DNA of 64,000 nucleotides. It comes from Antilocapra americana. Taxonomy: Eukaryota > Chordata > Mammalia > Artiodactyla > Antilocapridae. The translations under genes were made by a program, and so were the position numbers. The stretch lies in assembly GCA_007570785.1 (NCBI GenBank), contig ML664183.1:18895368-18959367 (forward strand), read 5' to 3'. The notes beneath the pieces were generated by a model. The model had not been told where the DNA came from. It ran no database searches and saw only the letters and a list, made by a program, of their open reading frames with translations. This document shows positions 55,190-64,000 of the stretch, piece by piece (within the stretch, counting starts at the first letter, position 1; every line of letters begins with the position of its first letter).

Positions 55190-56718
55190 TAAAAGAAGAG
55201 TCAAAAGATGAGATCAGAAATACATTTACATGACATACAGCAAAAAGACAGAAACTGGAAAATGGAGAAAAAATAGGTAAGGAAATCAGTGACTCCATCT
55301 AGAATCTCAAATAATGCAAAAAACAACAAATGATTGAGAAGGAGAGAATAAAGAAAATGAAGGGAAGAGCTTTATCAGAGACAGTTCATGAATATTTCTC
55401 AGATATAAGCAATATATATTTTTAGATTTTAAAGGCCCTATGTCTATTAAATAAATTGAAATTTTAATTAAAAACATATCCACAAAGAAAACTCCAGACT
55501 ATTATTAGTGAATACCATTTAAGAAAAAAATAATGCCAATTGTGCTTAAAATTTCCCAGAAAATAGAAAAAAAAAAAGATTTCCCAGCTTAACCCACAAG
55601 GCCATTATTAACCTTGTGTACAACCCCCCTAAAAAAAGACATCACAGAAAGAAGAAAAAAAGTGGATTAATACACTTCATGAACATAGATGAGAATATAG
55701 TTATAGTTTTAGCAAATTGTATCCAACAGTACATGTAAAGGATAACATATCATATCCAAGCAGGGTTTATCCCAATAAAGCCAAAAAGTTTGGCTTAATT
55801 AACATCTAAAAATCAGCACATTTAATTGACTGTTTTAGTAGCATAAAAAACAAAAAGCTTTATTGTTTCCTCATTAGACTCAGTAAAGCATTTGAGAAAA
55901 TATAGCATCCACTAAGAAAAGAATTCTCAGAAAATTTCAAGAATTTTCTTAACCTGATTTAACAACAGCTATGAAACTTGCAGATGATATAATTCTTAAT
56001 GGTGAATACGTTCCTTCTTAGATTAGGAACAAGATCAGAATGTTCTCTCTCAGCACTTTGGATAAACAATTTGTAATAGAGATTCTAGCTTATGCAACAG
56101 GAAGCAAGAATAAATAAAAATTATGTCAATTGAAAGGGATAAAATAAAATCACCTTTATTCACAGATGATATTGTCATCAAGATGGGCAATCCTGAGGAA
56201 TCAACACAATAGCCGCTAGAATTAATAGAAGTCAGGGATTGAGTTTAGCCAGAAACAAGGTCAGTTCACAAAAACCAACTTTATTTTGTGCACTGGCAAT
56301 AGTCAAGTATTGATATTTACAAACAATATCATTTACAGTAGTGTCAAAAATGTGAAATAGTTAAGGATAGATTTAACAAAAGATATATAATAAGTGTACA
56401 CTAAGAACCACAAAATATCACTGAAAAAATCTGTTAATAAGAGAAATAGAGAGTCGTACTATATTTGGGTGTAAGATGAGCCAATACCACTAGGATACCA
56501 GTTCTTTCCAAACTGATCTTAAGTTTCAGTGATAGACCAATGAAAATTTCAGCTAGATATTTTGTAGAAATTGAGAAGCTAATTCTAAAATTTACATGAA
56601 AATTTAGAACACCTTAAGAATAGCCAAAGCAATGATGAAAAAGGGAAAATTTGTAGAACTTAGACTACTTTATTTCACATCTCACCATAATTAAAGCAAT
56701 GTGTTACTGGATTTAAAG
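55190..56718 (+). mobile_element. L1M ORF2 region, sense, part 1
   Basis: A decayed sense L1M: 'aagcagggtttatcccaata', 'tcattagactcagtaaagca', 'acagatgatattgtcatcaa', 'atcatttacagtagtgtcaa', 'agaatagccaaagcaatgat'. The region is recognisably ORF2 reverse transcriptase but has no open frame of note. Continues after the SINE at 56719. Confidence 0.8.
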
Positions 56719-56945
56719 ATAGGCTTCCCAGGTGGCTCAGATGGTAAAGAATCTGCCTACAATGCAGGAGAACCAGGTTTGATCCCTGAGTTGGGAATTC
56801 CCTTGGAGAAGGGAATGGCTACCCATTCCAGTATTCTTGCCTGGGATGAATCTATGGACAGAGGAGCCTGGTGGGCTACAGTCCATGGTGTCACAAAGAG
56901 TCAGGCATGACTAAGCGACTGATACTTTCACACTTTCATTTTCAC
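56719..56945 (+). mobile_element. Bov-tA SINE
   Basis: Sense Bov-tA inserted in the L1M: 'taggcttcccaggtggctca', 'caggtttgatccctgagttg', 'gggctacagtccatggtgtc', tail 'tttcacactttcattttcac'. Confidence 0.94.
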
Positions 56946-58181
56946 GTACAAGATCAATATACTAAAATTGAAAGGCAAGGAAAAGAAATAGACTCACATA
57001 TATATCAGCAAACAGCTGACAAAGGTACTAAGTTCCGAGAGGAAAGGATTATCTTTTCAGTAAATAGTACTGAAATAATTGGATAATCATATGCACTAAG
57101 TGAACTCTGGGTTGTACATTATATACAAGATTAAGTTTTAAGTGGATCATACACTTAATTGTAAGAACTAACACTATGAATCTTATAGAAGAAAACAGAG
57201 AAAAATCTTGGTGACACGGAGTTTGGCAAAATTTGTTAACTCAGACACAAAAAGCATAATGATAAAATAAAACAGTTAATTACTTATGTATGCATGTCAA
57301 AAATGATACTTCTACAGAAGTGAAAAGGAATATACAGACAGACGGAGACAAATATTTGTACATTATATAAGAGACAAGCCACATGTAACTAGAACTCCAC
57401 TCCTACTATTTAACAATAAAACAAAAAAACACACTTTTTAAATTGGCACAAAATTTGAAAAATGTTACCAAAAGGGTATATATGGGTAGTATATGAGAAC
57501 ACAAAAAGTTGCTCCACACCATTTGTCATGAAGGAATGCAAGTTTCAACTTCTGATACAATTTAAGTTACCACTGCAAACCCTCTAGATTGGCTATTTTA
57601 AAAAAAAAATTATACATAAGTACTGGTGAAGATATGGAGTAATAGAACTCTTCTGCACTACTGATGGAAAAGCAAAATGGCACAGCCACTTTGGGACGCT
57701 TCCCAAAGGACGGATGGTTCCTTAAAATGTTAAGTATGTTACCACCGCACTGCCTCAGCACTTTAACCTGAGTCATTCCCCTAATAGAAACCAAAGCATT
57801 TGTCACATAGACTTGCATGTTATTTTCACTGCAGCTTTGTTTGTGATAGCCAACATGGAAACAAGCTAAATAGCCATTGACAGATTAGTGGATAGACGCC
57901 TTGTAGTATATCTGTCATTCAGTAATGAATGGGAACAAACTATACCTTGGATGAATCTCAAGCACATTATGCTAAGAGAATAAGAGAAGCAAAAATGAGT
58001 ACATACTCTATGCTTCTATTCATATAAAATACTAGAAAATACAAAGTAACTTACAGGAACAGAAAACAAAGGAGGTTATCCAAGGAGGAATGGAAGAGAG
58101 AGATAACAAAGTCAACCTGAGAGAACTTTCAGAAATGGTAAATATATTTATCATCTTTGTTATGGCGATAGTATCATGAAT
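56946..58181 (+). mobile_element. L1M ORF2 region, sense, part 2
   Basis: Continuation of the L1M: 'actaacactatgaatcttat', 'aagtttcaacttctgataca', 'tttgtttgtgatagccaaca', 'gatgaatctcaagcacatta'. Numerous stops and indels. Confidence 0.8.
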
Positions 58182-58408
58182 GTGCTAGTAGTAAAGAACT
58201 CATCTGCCAATGCAGGAGATGTGAGAGACACAGGTTCGATCCCTGGGTGGGGAAGGTTCCCTGAAAGAGAGCATAGCAACCCCTCCAGTAGTCTTGCCCT
58301 GGAGAATCCCATAGACAGAAGAGCCTGGCGGGCTACAGTCCACAGGTTCACACAGAGTCAGATGCCGGAATGACTTAGCACACACGCAGACATGACTGAG
58401 CAACTGAT
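58182..58408 (+). mobile_element. Bov-tA SINE, variant subfamily
   Basis: 'gctagtagtaaagaactcat', 'aggagatgtgagagacacag', 'gttcgatccctgggtgggga', 'gcgggctacagtccacaggt', tail 'cttagcacacacgcagacat'. Same subfamily as 49062. Confidence 0.92.
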
Positions 58409-58794
58409 AAAGTCCATAAATAATGTATAGAAATGTATTATGGAATAAATAGCAGAAAGCTGTTGATCATTATTACTGTAAGGAGGCAAGAAGCTGATGT
58501 CACAAGACATGGGTTTTTTCTTTATCAGACTTTTGTACTTTTTAAACTATGAAAAAGTACTTTTGATTTATTAAAATATATGAAGGGAGGGTGTGTAAGG
58601 GACAGTGTTCCAGAGAAAAAAGCTGTATATAGTAGATGGTAAGATTTAATCATTGGAACACATTAGTTAAATAAAATAAAATCAGTTTTTCTTTAACAAC
58701 TCTTTACCAAAGAGATGAAGGTAACAAACAAAATTACCCTTTCCCCATTCATCTGTCTACTTGAAATGAAAAGAAGTGAATTATGGATTCAGGC
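58409..58794. other. Unassigned sequence
   Basis: AT-rich. May include flanking L1M residue, but nothing is clear. Confidence 0.45.
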
Positions 58795-59106
58795 TTCAAT
58801 ATTGATGAAACATGCTAAGTGAAAGAAGCCAGCACAAAAGGCCACATGTTATATAATTCCATGTATATGACATATCCAGAATAAGAAGACCCATAGAGAC
58901 AAAAAGAACATTGCTGGTTGCCAGAGACTGACAGAAGACAGAATGGAGAATGAATTCTGATGGGTGTGGAGTTGTTTGTTGAGGTGTGAAAATGTTCTTG
59001 AAGGAGATAGTGGGATGGTTGCTCAACTCTGAATTTACTGAAAGCCACTGAATTGAACACTTTAAAAGCATGAATGTTATGGTATATTAATTATATTTCA
59101 ATTAAG
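58795..59106 (+). mobile_element. L1M 3' end, sense
   Basis: 'gtgaaagaagccagcacaaa', 'aattccatgtatatgacata', 'aacattgctggttgccagag', 'gccactgaattgaacacttt', 'attaattatatttcaattaa'. Confidence 0.85.
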
Positions 59107-60657
59107 AAATATTTCAAGACTGTTCAGGTCAGGTTAGGTAAGAGAAGACAATTAAACCTACAACTTAATCCCACCTCTAACTCAAGCTATCACTGCACTT
59201 CAGGAAGAAAGCAGCTAATGTGGTCTGCATTTTTCCAGCTGGCTGGCTGTGTGCCTCTCGATCACCTAGGTAATCTTTCAAGTGTGTTATTCTGGGTGCA
59301 TACCTGATGGATGATGGTGACTGTAACCACAAGCATCCAGTGAAAGGGTTTTGCAAAACTCCATTCAGAGGGCTGTAAGAGTTGAGGGGAGAAGGTAGAA
59401 ACTAATGTGTGTTTCATTGTCAATGAATTGGCACATGTTTTTGTCTAGCAAAAGGCTTGCATCCCTGTCAGTGCACACGTGGATCATAGATACTGCTACA
59501 GCTTCTGAATCTTTCAAGATAAAGCTTGGGTGTGTATTTTTATAAACACCATGTTTTATTTCTCATACACAACTGAAGAGGAAAACAACTCTTGAAACCA
59601 TCCAGAAAATTAAAATTGCATCTCTTTTCTACCTTACCCATGTTCAGGTACATAGATATAAACAATTGGGGGACTGGGATGAGGAGAAGGCAATAATTCA
59701 ATCTGTATACTGCAAGTCTGTGATGGTAATTTTCTACTTTGCAACACATGGCCCTTAAGCTGATTTTTTAAACTAGGTTGACATTAAACAACACGAAAGC
59801 ATTGGTTTTGCCAAATTGGACATTTTAAAGCCAAAACTTTTATGTCTTCACATTTCATTACCTAAAGGTAACCATGTATTGACTTTTCTTGTTGGAGGTT
59901 ATTATTCCTAGCATGACAGCTGGAGATTGTCCACAGAACCCTCAGGTCACATAGACCATGGTGAAGTTTCCATGTTGTTATAATTAAGAGTCCTGTGAGA
60001 TTTTTACTTTCCTACCTTTCAGATGTGTGTGGTGCATATTTGCAATCCTTATTATGTTCAGCATATGTATTTTGAGAACAAAACCCTACAAGCCTGAGAG
60101 TCTTTAATCTGCAACAAGCTCTGTGTCTCTCATGTACTATATTCAAAGTTAAACCAACTGATTACCTTTCCATAAGTCTCTTTTCCTTGGCCTTCCTCCT
60201 CTGAAGATAGACCATTTTTAAAAAACATTTATCGTCATCTCCACTTCGGGCACCCCTTTAAGCATAATGTCTAGAAGGGAAGGAAAATGTTACACGTTAT
60301 ACAGTAGAACTTGTGCCTATGATTTACTTTGGGCTCCTTGTAATCCTGTACCTGTGTTAAATAGGTCCCAGATGTATTGTTCCAAAGTTTAATTTATTTT
60401 TTTCCCTAAGGTATGTTTTCTTCTGCAACGTTTGAGTGCCTGCTCAGAATTGGTTTTGGTATTTTGAACATTAATGACTAGTTACAGAATTTAACACTAC
60501 ATAAACCCCCATCACTACCCATGATTTCAGAATATTAGTGCAATATTACCTCCTTATGCTTGGTAGAGGCTTCTTAGAAATGAATGGTAGTGTTAAAATA
60601 TGACATAAACATTCGAAACAATTTCCTGATTTAATCTGTCTTGTTTTAAAACTCACT
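59107..60657. other. Unassigned sequence
   Basis: About 1.5 kb with no recognised repeat or gene. Confidence 0.5.
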
Positions 60658-60669
60658 ATATAGATTAAA

Positions 60670-60880
60670 GAACTTCTCTGGTGACTCAGTGGTAAAGAAT
60701 CTTCCTGCCAATGGAGGAGTCTCAGGTTCAATCCCTAGGTTGGAAAGATCCCTCAGAGAAGGAAAAGGCAACTCACTCCAGTATTCTTGCCTGGAAAATC
60801 CCATGGACAGAGGATTCTGGTGGGCTACAATTCAGGGGGTCACGAAAGTGTCAAACACAATTTAGTGACTAAACAACAAC
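60670..60880 (+). mobile_element. Bov-tA SINE
   Basis: Sense Bov-tA: 'gaacttctctggtgactcag', 'gttcaatccctaggttggaa', tail 'gtgactaaacaacaac'. TSD 'atatagattaaa' (60658-60669) against 'atacagattaaa' (60881-60892), one mismatch. Confidence 0.95.
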
Positions 60881-60892
60881 ATACAGATTAAA

Positions 60893-61554
60893 ATTTCCAG
60901 ATTAAAAAATAAATAGAATTGTATACAGGACCCTTGCTATTTGCAAGGCCATGACTTGAAACCTTCATGAATCCTACAAATTATGACTGCTGTTAAGAAC
61001 AGAACACTTATGAAGGTTGTTTAAACAGTGTGGTCTGTGATCCAAGGTGATGTTTCTTGTTTTCCACTGGATTGCTAGCTTGTGCTCTAGAAATTGATAC
61101 CCCTGCATATTATGTCCTATTCTTCAGAGAAATCAGAAAGCTTGATGCATCAGTATCTTAAAGTAGAAGAGCTCTTCCATGGCTGGTCATCAACATACTA
61201 GACCTCTTTTTTATTTACATAATTTTTACCTTGCATTTAAATGTTTGCAAATACCAGATTTTCTTCCCAGTATAGTCTGACTTCATCTTATCTGATCTTT
61301 TGTTTAGACTGATAGCCCTCCTTTCCACCACCATCATAATAAACATGAAAGAAAAATGCTATTAGAAATGGAATAGCTTCTAAAACCCCTAGAGAAGGCT
61401 TCTTAGAGAAAGCAACAGTTGAGCCATGTCTTCAAAACCATGCCTATTTCCTGTGTCAAAACAGAGTATAATCCAAGAATATCACAGTCCACGTGCTTTA
61501 CTGGAAAGAAGGTTCTTTATGAGTCTTAAGTCTGAACCTGGTACTCTAGTGTTA
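60893..61554. other. Unassigned sequence
   Basis: Nothing recognised. A 63-codon plus-strand frame at 61426-61617 has no known domain. Confidence 0.5.
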
Positions 61555-61713
61555 GAGTGCTTAGCTATGGCTGAACACTGGAATTACTTGGAGAACTTTA
61601 ATAAGGACTCATCATAGCTCTAGGGGATCTAATTTAATATTTTGGGGAGAATTATAGGTATCAGGACTCTTAAAACCTCCCTGGTGATGTTAATGAACAG
61701 CTAAAGTTAGAAG
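61555..61713 (+). mobile_element. MER5-type hAT DNA transposon fragment
   Basis: 'gaacactggaattacttgga' near the left end, 'ttttggggagaattataggt' in the middle and 'aaaacctccctggtgatgtt'..'cagctaaagttaga' on the right match MER5. Second MER5 of the window. Confidence 0.65.
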
Positions 61714-61934
61714 CTGTATGGCTCACTCAGTTGTGGTTTTCCATCCTATAGGTGATTAGAAACAGGATATTTAACTTTATGGTAGACACATGGGCAGCGT
61801 GTATCCTCAGGCATCTTTCCTGCAAGAAATTATTTCAGATTAAACCTACCGTTCCTGCTATATTCACTCATCATCTACTGAATCACATTCATTTTTGAGA
61901 AATTCATGTTTGTTCAGAAAAATATTTGAGAAGC
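61714..61934. other. Unassigned sequence
   Basis: Nothing recognised. Confidence 0.5.
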
Positions 61935-62480
61935 TATGCATATCTGGCTCCAAGTCTTTCTCTCTGAATTCTTGTCCTGACCCCATATTGTTCCTTTGTT
62001 TAAATTCCGCCAGAGGTTTCTATCACCCCTGAAATAAAGTCAAAGATGTCATATCACTGAAGGCCACCTTTGTACCCCTCAAGTCTCAGGCTCTCCTCTT
62101 GCTGTGTAAACTTGGGCTCTAGTACTACTGAGAAGTTAGTCATTCTCTGTACAAACCCCGCTGTTTTATGCTCCTGAGCATTTGCCCTTCTTTTCTTCTA
62201 TCCCAACAGCTCTCTTGTCATCTGTCAAGTTCTTATTCATACATCAAAGTGCAGACCAGCTACTAACTTTTCTGGGAGTCATTCTCTGCACCCCATGCCC
62301 CCAAGCCTTTCATTCTGTAAATACATCTAGCAAAGCACTTCTATATTATTTTGAAATGATACAATTTCATGATTTCACTTCTGCCCCCTTCTGTACTGCA
62401 AACTCTTACAAGGCATGTCTTATTCATCTCCCAGTGTATGCCCACCTCCTAGTGTAGTGTCTAATCCACTCATTTGATTG
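61935..62480 (+). mobile_element. L2 LINE 3' region
   Basis: Ordered L2 motifs: 'cctgaaataaagtcaaagat', 'gagcatttgcccttcttttc', 'gttcttattcatacatcaaa', 'gcaaactcttacaaggcatg', 'ctcctagtgtagtgtctaat'. A 91-codon frame at 62182-62457 is a chance opening in it. Confidence 0.6.
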
Positions 62481-62528
62481 TTTACTGAAATGGTACTGCT
62501 TTGGAGCTTGGCAGATTAAGATGCTGCT

Positions 62529-62791
62529 GCTGCTAAGTCACTTCAGTCATGTCCAACTCTGTGCGACCCCATAGACGGCAGCCCATCAGGCTTCCCCGTC
62601 CCTGAGATTCTCCAGGCAAGAGTACTGGAGTGGGTTGCCATTGCCTTCCCAGTGCATGAAAGTGAAAAGTAAAAGTGAAGTCGCTCAGTCGTGTCTGACT
62701 CAGTGACCCCATGGACAGCAGCCCACCAGGCTCCTCCATCCATGGGATTTTCCAGACAAGAGTACTGGAGTGGGATGCCATTGCTTTCTCC
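62529..62791 (-). mobile_element. BOV-A2 SINE, dimeric, perfect 12-bp TSD
   Basis: Two head-to-tail BOV-A monomers in reverse: unit 1 from about 62534 to 62650, a linker 'gaaagtgaaaagtaaaagtg', then unit 2 to 62791. Each holds 'ccatggacagcagcccacca'-type text and 'caagagtactggagtggg'. A perfect 12-bp TSD 'taagatgctgct' lies at 62517-62528 and 62792-62803. Confidence 0.96.
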
Positions 62792-62803
62792 TAAGATGCT
62801 GCT

Positions 62804-63708
62804 AGTGATATGATATTTAAGGTAGAGAGAAGTCAGGTCTCATAGTTTGGCAGCAAAAAAGAAAAAAAAAAAAGAAACAAGAGATCTAATAAAGGTCAGT
62901 CATTGGGTGGGAGAAGGTGGGATGACTATGTAAAATCACCTGGCCTGCATGACTTAGCTATCCCTCAGGACTATGCTATGGCTTAGGAAAGTAACTGATG
63001 TGAATAATGATGAACCCAGGTCAGTCACAAAAGGTTAACTAGATCCCAGAGACATGTTTAAAAAGTAAAATGAATATTACAGTATAAATGCATTTTAACC
63101 AACTCTTAAAATAAAGGATTACATGGCAATTCTGTTTATGGGACCAGATGCATCCAATAATACAGATGCAAAGCTATTGCCTGTGCATTTCTTCTCCAAA
63201 TACACAGGTTTGGAAATAAACTCGTTCCCATTTTTGGTTGCTCATAAACTCCTAAACACCTGTAAGAAACACCTCTGTGTTTCATCTCAAGCATTCAGGG
63301 AATAAAATAGCTCAGGCAGGTGCTAAGCATTGTAGCTGCTGCAGAATTACTTTGCAAATTGACTAAATAATTATTTCTAGGTTTGATCCCTCATCTGAAA
63401 AATGGAGATAATAATGAAGTTTTTACTAACTATCCAAAGGACTCCTTGTAATGATCCAAGTTAATATATATATGAAAGTTCTTTGTAAATTGTAAAGTAT
63501 GTGTTAGTAAAATTAATTTGTGAATGGTTTTGCAAAGCTGAATGACAGAGTACTCTCTGGGTTTTAAAATAATGCAAAACAAGCAGTACTTCAGTGTAAA
63601 TTTAAATTAATTCAGTTGAACAATTATTTTTTGAGTCCTTTCTTAGTAAAAGGCTTTGTGGTGGCTGTAGTTGAAGAAGGAAGATAAAAAATAGGTGGAT
63701 TCTGTTTG
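62804..63708. other. Unassigned sequence
   Basis: An A-rich tract at 62855-62878 and otherwise unrecognised AT-rich DNA. Confidence 0.5.
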
Positions 63709-63740
63709 AAGAGTCGGACACGGCTGAGCAACTAAGCACA
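63709..63740 (+). mobile_element. SINE 3' tip
   Basis: 'gaagagtcggacacggctga' followed by 'gcaactaagcaca' is the last 30 or so bases of a Bov-tA or BOV-A element, strongly 5'-truncated. Confidence 0.75.
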
Positions 63741-63767
63741 GTACATTCTCATTTGGGGAGAAGTGTT

Positions 63768-63957
63768 TGTGTGAAGACGCTTCAGTCGTGTCCAACTCTT
63801 TGTGACCCCATGGACTGTAGCCTGCCAGGCAAAAATATTAGAATGGGTTGCCATGTTCTTCTCCAGGGTTTCTTCCTAATCCAGGGAGTGAACCCACGTC
63901 TCCTCCGGCTCCTGAATTTCAGGCAGATTCTTAACTGCTAAGCTACCAGGGAAGCCC
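63768..63957 (-). mobile_element. Bov-tA SINE
   Basis: Reversed Bov-tA: 'gacgcttcagtcgtgtccaa', 'ctgtagcctgccaggcaaaa', 'ccagggagtgaacccacgtc', ending 'aagctaccagggaagccc'. It faces the SINE tip at 63709. Confidence 0.94.
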
Positions 63958-64000
63958 TTTGGGGATAAGATAGACACATAAATACTGAACCAAAATAAAA

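Noticed and set aside
61426..61617. A 63-codon plus-strand frame starting at 61426
   Set aside because: It runs into a MER5 fragment and has no recognised domain or splice context.
124..63957. tRNA-like promoter boxes ('ggttcgatccctggg') at many places
   Set aside because: They are the heads of Bov-tA SINEs. None has a complete tRNA cloverleaf context, so no tRNA gene is called.
1..64000. CRISPR array, operon, phage or bacterial feature
   Set aside because: No regularly spaced direct repeats and no prokaryotic gene layout; the repeat content is mammalian throughout.

Overview
This window is mammalian, and specifically ruminant (bovid-type) nuclear DNA. The diagnosis rests on its repeats. 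About twenty tRNA-derived Bov-tA or BOV-A type SINEs carry the tail that ends in wording like 'gagtcggacacgactgagc'. There are four BovB (RTE-clade) LINEs, three 5'-truncated ruminant L1 copies, three CHR-type cetartiodactyl SINEs, and older mammalian L1M, L2, MIR, MER5, MER1 and Tigger debris. I recognise no intact host protein-coding gene and no tRNA, rRNA or other RNA gene. Every long open frame I examined belongs to a transposon or looks like chance. The window reads as intergenic or deep intronic DNA; I cannot name the species or chromosome from sequence alone.

Layout. Positions 1-11 kb hold Bov-tA SINEs (124, 5499, 7158, 8909, 10140), CHR SINEs (3836, 4697), an L1 inserted into a SINE tail (7360-8211) and a nested MER5/MER1 pair (9733-10039). 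Positions 11.5-14.6 kb are one old antisense L1M split by two BovB insertions in opposite orientations. Positions 14.7-18.6 kb stack L1M pieces, a Tigger-type DNA transposon, a minus-strand ERV LTR and a truncated L1. Positions 19-23 kb hold a SINE, a hAT relic, an L2 and an L1M. Positions 23.2-26.4 kb are the longest BovB, with an 11-bp target-site duplication (TSD), followed by an L1 tail and an (AC)27 microsatellite. Positions 26.5-32.6 kb are mostly unassigned AT-rich sequence. Positions 32.8-34.1 kb are a GC-richer repeat-poor island between two MIRs and the best place to look for host function. Positions 34.9-38 kb hold a twin-primed (5'-inverted) L1, a SINE and an old L1 split by BovB. 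Positions 38-51 kb mix unassigned sequence, SINEs, a full MIR and DNA-transposon relics. Positions 51.0-52.5 kb look like the 3' end of a decayed minus-strand endogenous retrovirus. Positions 52.7-59.1 kb are mainly sense L1M with SINE insertions. Positions 59-64 kb are unassigned sequence with a MER5, an L2, a dimeric BOV-A2 with a perfect 12-bp TSD, and Bov-tA copies.

Nothing here looks like a new gene system. The most informative observations are structural: nested insertions with readable target-site duplications, a pair of inverted BovB copies sharing 132 identical bases together with private variants (suggesting gene conversion), a twin-priming L1 inversion, inactivating changes in BovB endonuclease and reverse transcriptase motifs, and two weak host-exon candidates. 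Repeat family names come from memory of consensus sequences and would need a RepeatMasker/Dfam run to confirm.
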